Of a stretch of 64,000 nucleotides of DNA, positions 34,950 through 44,071 are shown one piece after another. The notes under the pieces are model-generated. The model did not search any database. It had not been told where the DNA came from and worked only from the letters and a program-made list of their open reading frames with translations. This DNA is from Gemmatimonadota bacterium. GTDB taxonomy: Bacteria > Gemmatimonadota > Gemmatimonadetes > Gemmatimonadales > Gemmatimonadaceae. Positions within the stretch are counted from its first letter, which is position 1; each line of letters opens with the position of its first letter. The translations under genes and the position numbers were made by a program. Location: the NCBI GenBank assembly GCA_016719105.1, contig JADKAQ010000046.1, positions 62,001-126,000 of the forward strand. The letters run 5' to 3'.

Positions 34950-37431
34950 CTAACGATCGTACCGCACGCCGACGAACAGCATCGTCCCGATCGTCGGCAT
35001 GTTGATCATCTCGAGGTGGCGCTTGCCGATGTTGCAGCCACGCTTCGGGACGAACGCGCCGGGCGAGGCCTGCCCCTGGCGCAGCTCGTAGGACCCGCTG
35101 GAGCACGCCGCGATGTTCTGCAGCGACACGTTGACCTGCGCCCCCAACGACGGGATGCGCTTGCCCAGCGTGAGGTCGAGCGTCTCGAACGTCGGGATGA
35201 TCCCGGCGTTGATCCCCGAGCGGAAGTTGTAGCCGGTCACGTGACGGATGGTGAAGCCGCCGAGCAAGTTGCGCTCGGGCGAGTTGAAGTCCATCCCCAC
35301 GTTCCACTTGGTCGGCGTCGTGTTGAGGGCGGTCGCTTCGACCACCGCCGCCGGATCGGTCGGCTTCTTCTCCACGCGGCTGAGCTTCGTGAGGGAGAGC
35401 GTCCCCGACGCCGCCACCTTCTCGGTCAGGACCCAGCGCACGCCGGCGTCCATCCCCTTGAGCTTCGCCTTGCCGAGGTTGAGGTACGTGAGCACCGACT
35501 GCGCGCCGTTGGGCGACACGATGCGCTGGCCGGCCGCATCGTAGGCGAACGTCCCGCCCAGGTGCGAGTTAATCGTCACCAGCGGCGAGATGAAGTCCTT
35601 GTAGTCGGCCTGGTAGTACGCGGCGTCGATGAAGACCCGGTCCTTCAGGATCCCCTTGTAGCCGACCTCGTACGTGGTGTTCTCCTCGGGCACGAGCGGC
35701 TGGTACGTGGCCAGCGTGGTGCCGGCCGCGTTCTTCACCGAGAAGCCTTCCTTGTTGCCGAACACGCCGAAACCGCCGAAGCCAGCCGCCAGCTTCACGA
35801 AGTCGTTGATCGAGAAGTAGTTGTTCAGGATCGTCGGCGTCTTGAAGGCGCGGTTGTACGTCAGGCGGATCGTCTGGTCGTTCACCGGCGTGTACAGGAT
35901 CGCCGCCTTGGGCGAGAAGTTCGCGTCGTACGCGGTCGACTTGTCGTAACGCCCCGACAGCACCACGCGCAGCTGCGCCGACAGCGGCGTCTCGGTCTGC
36001 GCGTACACGCCCTGCTGGTTCAGGATGATGTTCTCGTTGGTCACGCGATCGGCGAGCCATTCGCGCTTCGAACTCACGTCGTCGCGACGCACCTGTGCCC
36101 CCCACACCACGCGCGTGTCCAGCAGCGGCGCGATGGTGAAGTTGTTCTGCAGCTCCGCCGCGTAGAGCCGGCCCTCGGCCGGCCAGTCGGAGAGCTTGGC
36201 CACCGAGTCGTCGCTGATCGTCGCCGGCGTCGTCAGGCGGGCGCTCGCATACCGGTTGATCGCGTAGCTGTCACCGGAGAGCGACTGCGTGGCGTACGCG
36301 TTGGCGTACCAGCGCGGCGCCGTCCACTTGAGCTGCGCGTGGCGATACTGCCAGTTGACGAGCTGGTTGCGCCCGACGTTCGTCTGCCCCACGCCATTCG
36401 ACTTGCTCATGCCGGCATTGGCCTCGAAGCGATTGGCCCCGGCGTAGTACACCAGCGCCCCCTCACCACGCATCACGTCCGTCTTCCAGTCGACGGCGCC
36501 GCCGATCCCCTGCTCGCGCACGTTCCCCGCGTAGCGCAGCTCGTTCTGGAACTCGTTGGCCGACAGGTACTCGCCGCTGAGCTTGTAGCCGATCTTCCCG
36601 CTCGAGGTGACGCCGGCGTAGCGCCCCTGGAAATCCATGAAGCCGCGCGAGCCGCCGGCCACCTCGACCGTCGTCCCCTGGAACTGCTTCGGATCCCTTG
36701 GACTGCAGCGTCAACACGCCGTTCGAGGCGTCCGGTCCGTACAGCGCCGAACCCGGGCCGATGAGCACCTCGACGCCCGCGAGGTCGACCTTCGGGATCG
36801 AGGTGAAGCCGCCGACCGGGAGGCCGTTCTCGGGGAGGACGGCGACGCGCCCGTCTTCCATCATCAGCATGCGGTTATTGAACGAGGAGTTGAAGCCGCG
36901 CGCATTGATCGCGACGGCCGTCATCCCCACCTGGATGTAGTCGATCCCCTTCACTTCCTTGAGCGCCCCGGCAAACGAGTTGCCGACCGAGTTGGCGATC
37001 TGGGCCGCCTCGAGGCGCGTGACCGTCGCCGGCGCGTCGGTGATCTTCTCCACGCGGCGTGACGCCGAGACCACGACGCCACCCAGCTGCAACGCCGCTG
37101 CATTGAGCGACACGTTCACCTCGGCGGTCGCACCGGCCGTCACCACGACGTTGGGCACTTCCACCGCCTTGTTCCCGATGCGCTGGACGCGCACCGTGTA
37201 CGTCCCGGCGGGGACGTTGTTCACCGTGTAGCGGCCGCTGGCATCGGAGATCGCGCCATACCGCGTGCCGACGACGCTCACGCTCGCATTGTCGAGCGGG
37301 CGTTTGGCCGAGTCGGACACCGTGCCGGCAATGCGCCCGGCCTGACCCTGTGCCGCCAACGGGATAGCCAGCAACGCCACCAGCGCCGCCAACCCCCGGA
37401 CGGCCTGCCGCATCTTACGTGACACACTCAT
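34950..37431 (-). pseudogene. TonB-dependent receptor, frameshifted
   Basis: Two frames together make an outer-membrane receptor of about 826 residues. The 5' part (37431 to about 36697) has a signal peptide (RGLAALVALLAIPLAAQGQA), a carboxypeptidase-like regulatory domain (AGTVSDSAKRPLDNASVSV...GRYTVNNVPAGTYTVRVQRIG) and the start of the plug (INARGFNSSFNNRMLMMEDGR, DASNGVLTLQSK). The rest, from DPKQFQGTTVEVAGGSRGFMDFQG, is in another frame and carries the beta barrel to the C-terminus. Removing one base from CCC at 36695-36697 restores the frame. ATG 37431 has GGAGGG seven bases upstream. It is coupled to the esterase gene (four-base gap) and lies 76 bases after the PhaJ-like gene. Confidence 0.85.
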
Positions 37432-37507
37432 CGTACGTCCCTCCCTCGAGGAAATGAGAGCCTGCATGGATCGCCGGTGCGGCACATGCAACGCACCAGC
37501 TGCAACT

Positions 37508-37933
37508 TCACCGGCCTGTGCCGGCGGATTCGTCAGGCACCATCACCAGTGCCTCGCCATCGATCACCGTCTGGTCGTCCTGGTTTCGGCACGTCGTCGC
37601 CAGGCGCGCGCGCCGCTTCCCTTCGTTCCACTCCAGCACCTCCACGCGCGCCGTCACGGTGTCACCGATCTTCACCGGACGGGTGAACTTGAGCGACTGC
37701 GAGAGGTAGATCGTCCCCGGACCGGGGAGCTTCATCGCGATGCACGCCGAGATGAAACCCGCCGAGAGCAATCCGTGGGCGATGCGACCGCCGAAGCGCG
37801 ACCTGGACGCCTCCACCTCGTTCACGTGCGCGGGATTGAAGTCCCCCGTGATCCCGGCAAAGAGCACCACATCGCTCTCCGTCACGGTCTTGCTGAACTC
37901 CGCGAACTGTCCCACCTGCAGCGTGACGGACAT
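37508..37933 (-). CDS. phaJ: (R)-specific enoyl-CoA hydratase, PhaJ/MaoC type
   Basis: 141 residues, single hot-dog domain, near the size of Aeromonas PhaJ (134). The catalytic pair falls at exactly the PhaJ positions: Asp31 and His36 in GDFNPAHVNE, followed by SRFGGRIAHGLLSAGFIS. The enzyme interconverts (R)-3-hydroxyacyl-CoA and trans-2-enoyl-CoA, linking polyhydroxyalkanoate monomers with beta-oxidation. GGAGG seven bases upstream supports ATG 37933. The symporter stop lies two bases before, so they are cotranscribed. In this operon it is best read as converting an imported, CoA-activated (R)-3-hydroxy acid to enoyl-CoA. Confidence 0.9.
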   Translation of the reverse strand: MSVTLQVGQFAEFSKTVTESDVVLFAGITGDFNPAHVNEVEASRSRFGGRIAHGLLSAGFISACIAMKLPGPGTIYLSQSLKFTRPVKIGDTVTARVEVLEWNEGKRRARLATTCRNQDDQTVIDGEALVMVPDESAGTGR

Positions 37934-37935
37934 GA

Positions 37936-39453
37936 TCAGACCTCCATGACGAAACGAACGTCGTCGGACAGCGTGGACGCGGCCGTATGGCGCGTGAACC
38001 ACGAGACGACGAAGAACACGAGCAGGGAGCTCACCAGCGCGAGCGCCGTCGCGGTGACGCCCGCCGGAAAGCTGAACACCTTCATGAAGGCCAACGTCTC
38101 GAAGACCAGCGTCACCACCAGTCCGGTGGAGATCGAGGCGATCGCGCCAGCGCGCGTGGCACCTGTCCAGTTGAGCCCGATCGCGAGCGCCGGGACCAGC
38201 GTGGAGGCAAACAGTCCCCAGCCGAAGATCCCAAGGAAGGCCACCAGCGTCCCCGACATCCCCGCCACGAACGTCGCCACCAGCGAAATCGCCACGGTCG
38301 AGATGCGCCCCCACAGCAACTCGTTCCCCACCTTGCGCCCGAAGGCAATCGGCAGGTCGTGGGTGAGCGCCGCCGCTCCCACGCTCATGAATGAGTTGAC
38401 GGTGCTCATGATGGCCGCCGCGACGCCGGAAAACACGATGGCCGACAGCAGCAACGGCGTGAACTGGAGCAGGAACGCGGGCGTCGCGTCGTCGGCCCGG
38501 GCCAGCGGGGGCAGCTCGCCGCGCACCACGAGCGCCTTCACCGCCAACCCCACGCCAATGAACAGGAGCTGCGAGATCACGATCGCCGCGCTCATGATCA
38601 TGGGGTACCACTTGAGCTTTCGCGGGTCGCGCAACATGTAGAACTTGTGCACGACATGGGGTTGGCCTAACGACCCGATCCCGAACACGAAAAAGAACGA
38701 CAGCGCCGCCAGCGGCGTCATCTTCCCCCATGGGGCCAGGAACGGTGCGTCGGCCGGGAGGATCGTCCCTGCGAAGCCCGCCGGCCCGCCCCCGACCTTG
38801 ATGGTGTAGAGGAAGACGAGGATCGACGCCAACGCCATCACGCCCCCCTGGAAGAGGTCCGTGTAGACCCCCGCCAGGATGCCGCCCGAGACCGAATACG
38901 CCAGGGTGATCGCCATCCCGATCCACAGCCCGGCGGTGAGCCCCGTGCCGAAGATCGCATCGATCACCAAACCCAGCGCGAGGATGTTGGTGGCCATGTA
39001 GCCGACGATCGCCACCAGCATCGCCACCGCCGACAGGCCGCGCGCCGCGCGCGACTGGAAGCGCGCCGCGATCGCGTCGGGGACGGTGATCAGGCCGCGC
39101 ACCTCCCCGAGCAACCGCAACCGCTTGGCCATGGTCCAGGCACCCAACGTCCCCGTCACGCCGATGGGGAGGATGATGAAGACGGCGCCGAGCCCCACGT
39201 TGTACAGCAGCCCGGGTCCGCCGATGAAGGCGAATCCCGAGAGCGTCGCGGCCATCGCCGCGATCGCCATCGTCCACAGCCCGATCCCCTGCCCGGCGAC
39301 GAAGAAGTCGCTCGCGCTCTTCGTCTGCCGCGTCGCCCACACGCCGATGGCGGCGACCACGGCGAAGTAGAGCAAGGCCACCCCGATGATCATCGGTTGC
39401 GCCAGCGGCGGGAGCGATCCCGCCTGCAGCAGCGGCCACATCGCGGGCGCCAT
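37936..39453 (-). CDS. sodium:solute symporter (SSS family), organic-acid type
   Basis: 505 residues with about 13 helices. Typical segments are DFFVAGQGIGLWTMAIAAMAATLSGFAFIGGPG (TM1-TM2), YSVSGGILAGVYTDLFQGGVM and STVNSFMSVGAAALTHDLP. The pattern is closest to monocarboxylate/acetate-type SSS carriers (ActP/MctP-like), consistent with the acid-activating enzymes around it. ATG 39453 shares a base with the stop of the upstream 153-residue membrane protein (TGATG), so the two are made together. The frame is open further upstream but inside that gene. Probable role: uptake of the acid released by the locus's esterase. Confidence 0.88.
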   Translation of the reverse strand: MAPAMWPLLQAGSLPPLAQPMIIGVALLYFAVVAAIGVWATRQTKSASDFFVAGQGIGLWTMAIAAMAATLSGFAFIGGPGLLYNVGLGAVFIILPIGVTGTLGAWTMAKRLRLLGEVRGLITVPDAIAARFQSRAARGLSAVAMLVAIVGYMATNILALGLVIDAIFGTGLTAGLWIGMAITLAYSVSGGILAGVYTDLFQGGVMALASILVFLYTIKVGGGPAGFAGTILPADAPFLAPWGKMTPLAALSFFFVFGIGSLGQPHVVHKFYMLRDPRKLKWYPMIMSAAIVISQLLFIGVGLAVKALVVRGELPPLARADDATPAFLLQFTPLLLSAIVFSGVAAAIMSTVNSFMSVGAAALTHDLPIAFGRKVGNELLWGRISTVAISLVATFVAGMSGTLVAFLGIFGWGLFASTLVPALAIGLNWTGATRAGAIASISTGLVVTLVFETLAFMKVFSFPAGVTATALALVSSLLVFFVVSWFTRHTAASTLSDDVRFVMEV

Positions 39454-39914
39454 CAATGTCCCGCCCTCCCCTGCTTCGCCGCATGCGCGGCCCCCAGCGC
39501 CTGCACGCGCCTGAGATCCTCCTCGCTGAGCGTCATGGCGTCGAACGTGAGGGCATAGCACAGCGGGAGCACCAGGATCGGCAGCAACCCTACGCCGTAG
39601 AGTACCAGCGCCGCGCGGAGCGGCAGACCGAGGTAGACCCGGGCCCCCGCCGTTTCTGGCGGCAGCAGCAACGCGGCGGCGAACCCCCCAACCAGCACCA
39701 CGAAGGTGAAGGCCAACGGCACCGCCAGCGCCCCCACACCACCACCGCGGCGCGACACGCCTAACGCCATGAGGGCGACGACCATCGTGGCCAACCCCAG
39801 CACCATGCACCACACCCCCCAGCGCGTTCCCCCGTCGATGAAGGCGGAGAGATAGGCGAGCGCGATGCAGCACGTCGCGAAGACGGTCGCCCAAATGGCC
39901 ATCCGTTTGGTCAT
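39453..39914 (-). CDS. small four-helix membrane protein, symporter partner
   Basis: 153 residues with four hydrophobic helices (MAIWATVFATCCIALAYLSAF, MVLGLATMVVALMALGV, LAVPLAFTFVVLVGGFAAALL, LVLYGVGLLPILVLPLCYALTF) and a charged C-terminal tail (DAMTLSEEDLRRVQALGAAH). Its end overlaps the symporter start (TGATG) and its own ATG overlaps the acyl-CoA ligase stop (ATGA). The position and topology parallel the small subunits that accompany SSS symporters. No named family is certain. It is probably required for assembly or activity of the carrier. Confidence 0.7.
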   Translation of the reverse strand: MTKRMAIWATVFATCCIALAYLSAFIDGGTRWGVWCMVLGLATMVVALMALGVSRRGGGVGALAVPLAFTFVVLVGGFAAALLLPPETAGARVYLGLPLRAALVLYGVGLLPILVLPLCYALTFDAMTLSEEDLRRVQALGAAHAAKQGRAGH

Positions 39915-41749
39915 GCCGGCTCCAGGTAAAGGGACTCGAGCAGCGGACGATAGCGATCGATCACCACCGACCGCCGCACCTTGTGCGTGGCCGTGATCTC
40001 GTCGGCTTCCACCGTGAGGTCGTCCGGGAGGATGGCGTACTTGCGTACCTGCTCCGGTCGCGAGACCTCGGCGTTGGCGCGCCCGATCTCCGCGTCCAGC
40101 GCGGAGCGCAGCGCCGGATGTGCCACGAGCTCGGCACGCGAGGCGTGGATCCCCATCGTGCGCTGCCATCGCTCCACCAGCGACCAGCGCAAGGCGAGCA
40201 GGGCCACGAGGTACGGATGCCCCTCGCCATGCACGACGGCGTGCGCGACCAGCTCCGCCGCGCACAACCGCGTCTCGAGCGCGAGCGGCGCGACCTTCTT
40301 GCCGTTCGACAGCGCGATCAACTCCTTGATGCGCCCCGTGATGCGCAGGAATCCTTCGGCATCGAGCGTCCCCAGGTCGCCGGTGCGCAACCACTCGCCG
40401 TCGTCCGTGAAGGCCGCTCGCGACTCCTCGGGACGCCGGTGGTAGCCGGAGAAGGTGAGCGCCGAACGTTGCAGCTGCACCTCGCCGTCCTCCCCGATGC
40501 GGATCGTCGTGCCGGGCATCGCCATCCCAACCGAATCGTGCCGGTAGTGACCCGGGCGATTGAAGGCCGCGCACAGGTGCTCGGTCTGCCCGTAGGCGCC
40601 CAGGACCGGCACCCCGCACGCGTCGAGGTACTCGGCCACTTCCAGCGGCAGCGTCGCGCCCCCCGACGTCGCGAGCCGCAGTCGTGCGCCGAAGTGACGG
40701 TCCAGCGTCGGTCGGATGACCGAGAGGTCGTGGCGCCACGCCGCATCCACCGGCGCCGGAAGCGCGATCCCGTCCTGACGCAACCGGGAACGCTCGCGCC
40801 CCACGGCGACCGCACGATCCCACCGGGTGGCCACCTCGGGCGACGCGTCGCTGCGCGCCGCGAGCAGCGTTTCATGCACCTTCTCGAAGAAGCGCGGCAT
40901 CCCGCCGAACAGGGTCGGAGCCGCGGCGGCCTGCGCCTGCCAGATCTCCGACGGATCGCCCACCAGCGTCGCCGACATGCCGCACAGGATGCGCGTGTAC
41001 AAGCCGAAGAGGCGCTCCCCCGCGTGGCAGTAAGGGAGGAACGAGAGCGACGAATCCTCGTCGGTGAGCGCCAGCGTGTCTCGCACCGAGCGCGCCGACT
41101 CGATGACGCAGCGCTGCGAGATGCGGGCCCCCTTGGGCTCGCCGGTCGAACCCGAGGTATAGATCAGCATCGCGATGTCCTCTTCCGCGATCGACCCACG
41201 CCGCGCCTCGAGCGCCTGCGCGGCCGGCGCCCGCGCCGCGCGCAGGCGTGCCCCGTCAGCCGCAAACGCTGCCCAGCTCACCTCACGGACCGCTCCGAGG
41301 GCAGGGCGCAAGCAATCGTCCGTCACGTCGGCGACCACCAGGAGCGGCGTGTCCCATTCCGCCGTCGCCTCGCGCACCTTCGCCAGCTGCTCGACCGAAT
41401 CCACCACCAGCAACGACACCTCGGCGTCCTGCAACAGCGCCCGCACCTGGGCCGGCGCCGACGTGGGGTAGATCCCCACCGTCACCAGTCCGGCCAGCGC
41501 CCCCCCAAGCTCGGCGAGTGGCCAGAGCACCCGGTTCCCCGCCAGGATCGCCAGCGCGGCACCGCGTGCTCCGCCAGCCGCAATGATGGCGGTTGCCACG
41601 TCGAGCGCCGCCGTGTGCCAGGCGCGCCACGACAGTTCCCGCGCGAAGCCGCCCGCGCTGGCGTCGAACTCGCGAAGCGCCAACGCATCACCGCTGGCCG
41701 CCACGCGCGCCTCGAAGAGCGCCGGGATCGTCGTGCCGGACTCGATCAC
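39911..41749 (-). CDS. long-chain-type acyl-CoA synthetase (AMP-dependent)
   Basis: 612 residues, the size of FadD15/AMP-forming long-chain ligases. Motifs: LIYTSGSTGEPKGARISQ (P-loop), FLPYCHAGERLFGLYTRI, GAYGQTEHLCAAF (A5), GEWLRTGDLGTLDAEGFLRITGRIKELIALSNGKKVAPLALE (A7-A8) and a C-terminal Lys in ITATHKVRRS. It activates a carboxylic acid to acyl-CoA via acyl-AMP. GTG 41749 overlaps the ketosynthase stop (GTGA), and its stop overlaps the next gene's ATG (ATGA). It differs clearly from the shorter ligase at 32377-33924, suggesting two different acid substrates or steps. Confidence 0.9.
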   Translation of the reverse strand: MIESGTTIPALFEARVAASGDALALREFDASAGGFARELSWRAWHTAALDVATAIIAAGGARGAALAILAGNRVLWPLAELGGALAGLVTVGIYPTSAPAQVRALLQDAEVSLLVVDSVEQLAKVREATAEWDTPLLVVADVTDDCLRPALGAVREVSWAAFAADGARLRAARAPAAQALEARRGSIAEEDIAMLIYTSGSTGEPKGARISQRCVIESARSVRDTLALTDEDSSLSFLPYCHAGERLFGLYTRILCGMSATLVGDPSEIWQAQAAAAPTLFGGMPRFFEKVHETLLAARSDASPEVATRWDRAVAVGRERSRLRQDGIALPAPVDAAWRHDLSVIRPTLDRHFGARLRLATSGGATLPLEVAEYLDACGVPVLGAYGQTEHLCAAFNRPGHYRHDSVGMAMPGTTIRIGEDGEVQLQRSALTFSGYHRRPEESRAAFTDDGEWLRTGDLGTLDAEGFLRITGRIKELIALSNGKKVAPLALETRLCAAELVAHAVVHGEGHPYLVALLALRWSLVERWQRTMGIHASRAELVAHPALRSALDAEIGRANAEVSRPEQVRKYAILPDDLTVEADEITATHKVRRSVVIDRYRPLLESLYLEPA

Positions 41750-42765
41750 CGCGGCTCCTGCGCCACGTCGCGCCACGTCATCGCCACGCACCCCATCGCC
41801 AACCCAGCGCCTGACCCCGTCATCACGACCAGGTCCCCGTCGTGCAGGCGCCCCGCGCGCCGCGCATCGTCGAGCGCCATCGGGAGGCAGGCGGCCCCCG
41901 TGTAGCCCCACTTGTCCATCACGGTGTGCGCCTTGGCCATCGGCTCGCCTAACGTCTCCATCACCGCCTTGATCGTCGACAGGTTCACCTGCGTCCACAG
42001 CCACAGGTCCACGTCGGCGATGGCATGGCCGGCGCGCGCCGTCACCGACCGCACGATGCGCGGCCACCCCGCCTCGTTGATCTCCTTCGGGTACTTCTCG
42101 ACGAAGCGCAGCCGGTTGCGATAGCCCGACGCAAGGACATCCTCGGTGATCGGCTCGGCCGTCCCGCCGGCGAACACGCCCATCCCCTCGCAGTAGCGCC
42201 CATCGGCAAACAGCTCGCTCGCCAGCACCCCCGCACGATCGCTCACTTCCACCACCGTCGCGCCGGCGCCATCCGCGAAGATCGTGGCCGTCTTCTTGTC
42301 GTGCAGGTCGAGGTATTTCGTCATGGCGTACGCCGCCACCACGAGGATGCGCGAGTATCGCTCGTCGGCCCGGATGAACTTCGCGGCGATGTCCAGCGCG
42401 GTGACGTAGCCGGCGCAGCCGCAGTTCACGTCGAACGTGCCGGCCCGCAACGTCCCCAGCCGGCCGTGCAGCACCGATGACGTGGCGGGGGAGATGTACT
42501 CCGGCGTGTCGGTCGCCACGATGAGGAGGTCGATGTCCTCCGGTCCCAGTCCCGCCGCCGCCAGTGCCTGGCGCGCCGCCGGGTCGCACAGGTCGACCGT
42601 AGACTCGTCAGGCGCACAGAAGCGGCGCTCGCGGATGCCTAACGTCTCCGAGACGAACGGCTCGACCGACGTGCCGAGCACCCGCTCGAGATCGGCGTTG
42701 GTCACCACGCGGGAGGGGACGAAGCTCCCCGTGCCGGTGATGATGGCATGTCGCACGGCACTCAT
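41746..42765 (-). CDS. ketoacyl synthase III-like enzyme with altered catalytic triad
   Basis: 339 residues, thiolase fold of the FabH/OleA group (GTGSFVPSRVVTNADLER, LGIRERRF, VATDTPEYISPATSSVLHGRLG). The nucleophile is present as Cys117 in VNCGCAGYVTALD. The two other residues of the FabH triad are not: where E. coli FabH has His in HQAN and Asn in GNTSAAS, this protein has Thr258 (WTQVNLSTI) and Tyr288 (WGYTGAACLP), with the same 30-residue spacing. It may therefore transfer acyl groups or condense without malonyl decarboxylation. It is the second gene of the LacI operon; its ATG overlaps lacI (ATGA) and its stop overlaps the ligase (GTGA). Confidence 0.85.
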   Translation of the reverse strand: MSAVRHAIITGTGSFVPSRVVTNADLERVLGTSVEPFVSETLGIRERRFCAPDESTVDLCDPAARQALAAAGLGPEDIDLLIVATDTPEYISPATSSVLHGRLGTLRAGTFDVNCGCAGYVTALDIAAKFIRADERYSRILVVAAYAMTKYLDLHDKKTATIFADGAGATVVEVSDRAGVLASELFADGRYCEGMGVFAGGTAEPITEDVLASGYRNRLRFVEKYPKEINEAGWPRIVRSVTARAGHAIADVDLWLWTQVNLSTIKAVMETLGEPMAKAHTVMDKWGYTGAACLPMALDDARRAGRLHDGDLVVMTGSGAGLAMGCVAMTWRDVAQEPR

Positions 42766-43796
42766 GCGGCCTCCGGAACCACCGCGGTCGTACCGCGGGC
42801 GACGAGTCGGACGGGGAGCGGGCGCGTCGGGCGCACCGCCGCACCTGCGGAGTCGCCCGCCAGCTGCCGGATGAGCAATCGTGCGGCCCGGGCCCCCATC
42901 TCGCGCGCCGGGATGGCAATCGTCGTGAGTTCCGGCGTCACGAGCTGCGCCAGCTCGATGTCGTCGCACCCGACGATCGACAGGTCACGTGGGACCACGA
43001 CCTTGGCCATGGCGCACGCCTTGAGCGCACCGATGGCCACGAGGTCGTTGGCGCAGAAGACCGCCGTCGGGCGGGGCCGGAGCGCCAGGATCGCGCGCAT
43101 CGCCTGCATCCCCCCCGCCACCGTCGCGGGGGCCCGACGCCAGGCCGCCGAGTCGATCGCCATGCCGGCACCGCGCACCGTGCGCGTGAAGCCACGCTCG
43201 CGCAACCTGAACGCACTCGCGTCGACCGCCGGGCCTATGAAGGCGAGGCGTCGATGACCGAGCGAGAGCACGTGCCGAGCCGCGAGCTCGCCCGCCTGCT
43301 CCGCATCGCTGACGATTGCCGGGTAGTCGTCGAGCGATTCGTCGACGAGGACCACGTTCATCCCCGCGAGGGATTCGGCAGAGAGCGCCGCCGCACCGAC
43401 CGCGTCCAGGATCACGCCATCGATCTGGCGCGACTTGAGCGCGTCGAGGTGCTGCTCCGCGGAGGTCTCGCCAGCCTCGCACAGGAAGACCGCGTACCCT
43501 TCCCGGGATGCGACCTTCTCGGCGCCGCTCACCACCGCGGCGAAGAACGGGTTGCCGAGGTCGGGGACCACGACCCCCAAGGCGAAGGAGCGGCGCCTGA
43601 CCAACCCCTGCGCGAGGATGTTCGGGCGATACCCCAGCTCCTCGGCGGCGCGCATCACGCGAGCCCGAGTCTCCGCCGACACTCGGGCCTTCGGATTGCC
43701 CGAAAGTACGAGGGAGACGGTCGGCTGCGAGACTCCGGCGCGCGCGGCAACGTCGTGCGCGGTCGCGCGGGCGGTTGGTTTCGGCGTTGGATTCAC
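42762..43796 (-). CDS. LacI-family repressor, first gene of the operon
   Basis: 344 residues. The DNA-binding headpiece is AHDVAARAGVSQPTVSLVLSGNPKARVSAETRARVMRAAEELGYRPN. The ligand-binding domain follows (VVPDLGNPFFAAVVSGAEKVA, HLDALKSRQIDGVILDA, CANDLVAIGALKA, SIVGCDDIELAQLVTPELTTI). It starts at GTG 43796, only three bases after a perfect 20-bp palindrome that is surely its operator, so it represses itself and the genes behind it. There is no room for a Shine-Dalgarno outside the operator, suggesting a leaderless transcript. The ligand is unknown; LacI members usually bind sugars, but the gene content suggests an acid or ester. Confidence 0.92.
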   Translation of the reverse strand: MNPTPKPTARATAHDVAARAGVSQPTVSLVLSGNPKARVSAETRARVMRAAEELGYRPNILAQGLVRRRSFALGVVVPDLGNPFFAAVVSGAEKVASREGYAVFLCEAGETSAEQHLDALKSRQIDGVILDAVGAAALSAESLAGMNVVLVDESLDDYPAIVSDAEQAGELAARHVLSLGHRRLAFIGPAVDASAFRLRERGFTRTVRGAGMAIDSAAWRRAPATVAGGMQAMRAILALRPRPTAVFCANDLVAIGALKACAMAKVVVPRDLSIVGCDDIELAQLVTPELTTIAIPAREMGARAARLLIRQLAGDSAGAAVRPTRPLPVRLVARGTTAVVPEAA

Positions 43797-43833
43797 GGGG
43801 TGCTAATACGTATTAGCACAACCGTTCTGTCAA
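43797..43833 (-). promoter_or_regulatory. promoter plus LacI operator
   Basis: The palindrome GTGCTAATACGTATTAGCAC spans 43800-43819 with no mismatch. On the minus strand a consensus TTGACA (43833-43828) precedes it; TATTAG (43808-43803) with a 19-base spacer is the best -10 and lies inside the operator. A start about seven bases later falls on the GTG start codon itself (43796). Repressor binding would block the polymerase directly. Confidence 0.75.
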
Positions 43834-44071
43834 GATCTTGTAGAGTGCCGAGTGAGGTGCTGAAAAGTCGCTGTCAATCGGCGACGGTCACGGAACCCCT
43901 GACGTCGGAGGGGACTCGCGACGGGACCTCAAGTACTTTCTCGCCTTCGGAATGGGCCGTTGAAGCGGATTGTACCGGCGCTTCTAGCTCGGCTGCAGGC
44001 AACAGTTTCGCTCACGTGACCGACATGAATGGCGCCACTAACAGGTATTCGTGGCGCCATCAACGCGATAG

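Noticed and set aside
34806..36764. 652-codon plus-strand frame across the TonB receptor
   Set aside because: Shadow of the receptor's barrel; low-complexity Arg/His/Val composition and no start signal.
43831..43840. Palindrome CAAGATCTTG beside the LacI operator
   Set aside because: Short, partly made of the TTGACA hexamer; likely coincidental next to the perfect 20-bp operator.
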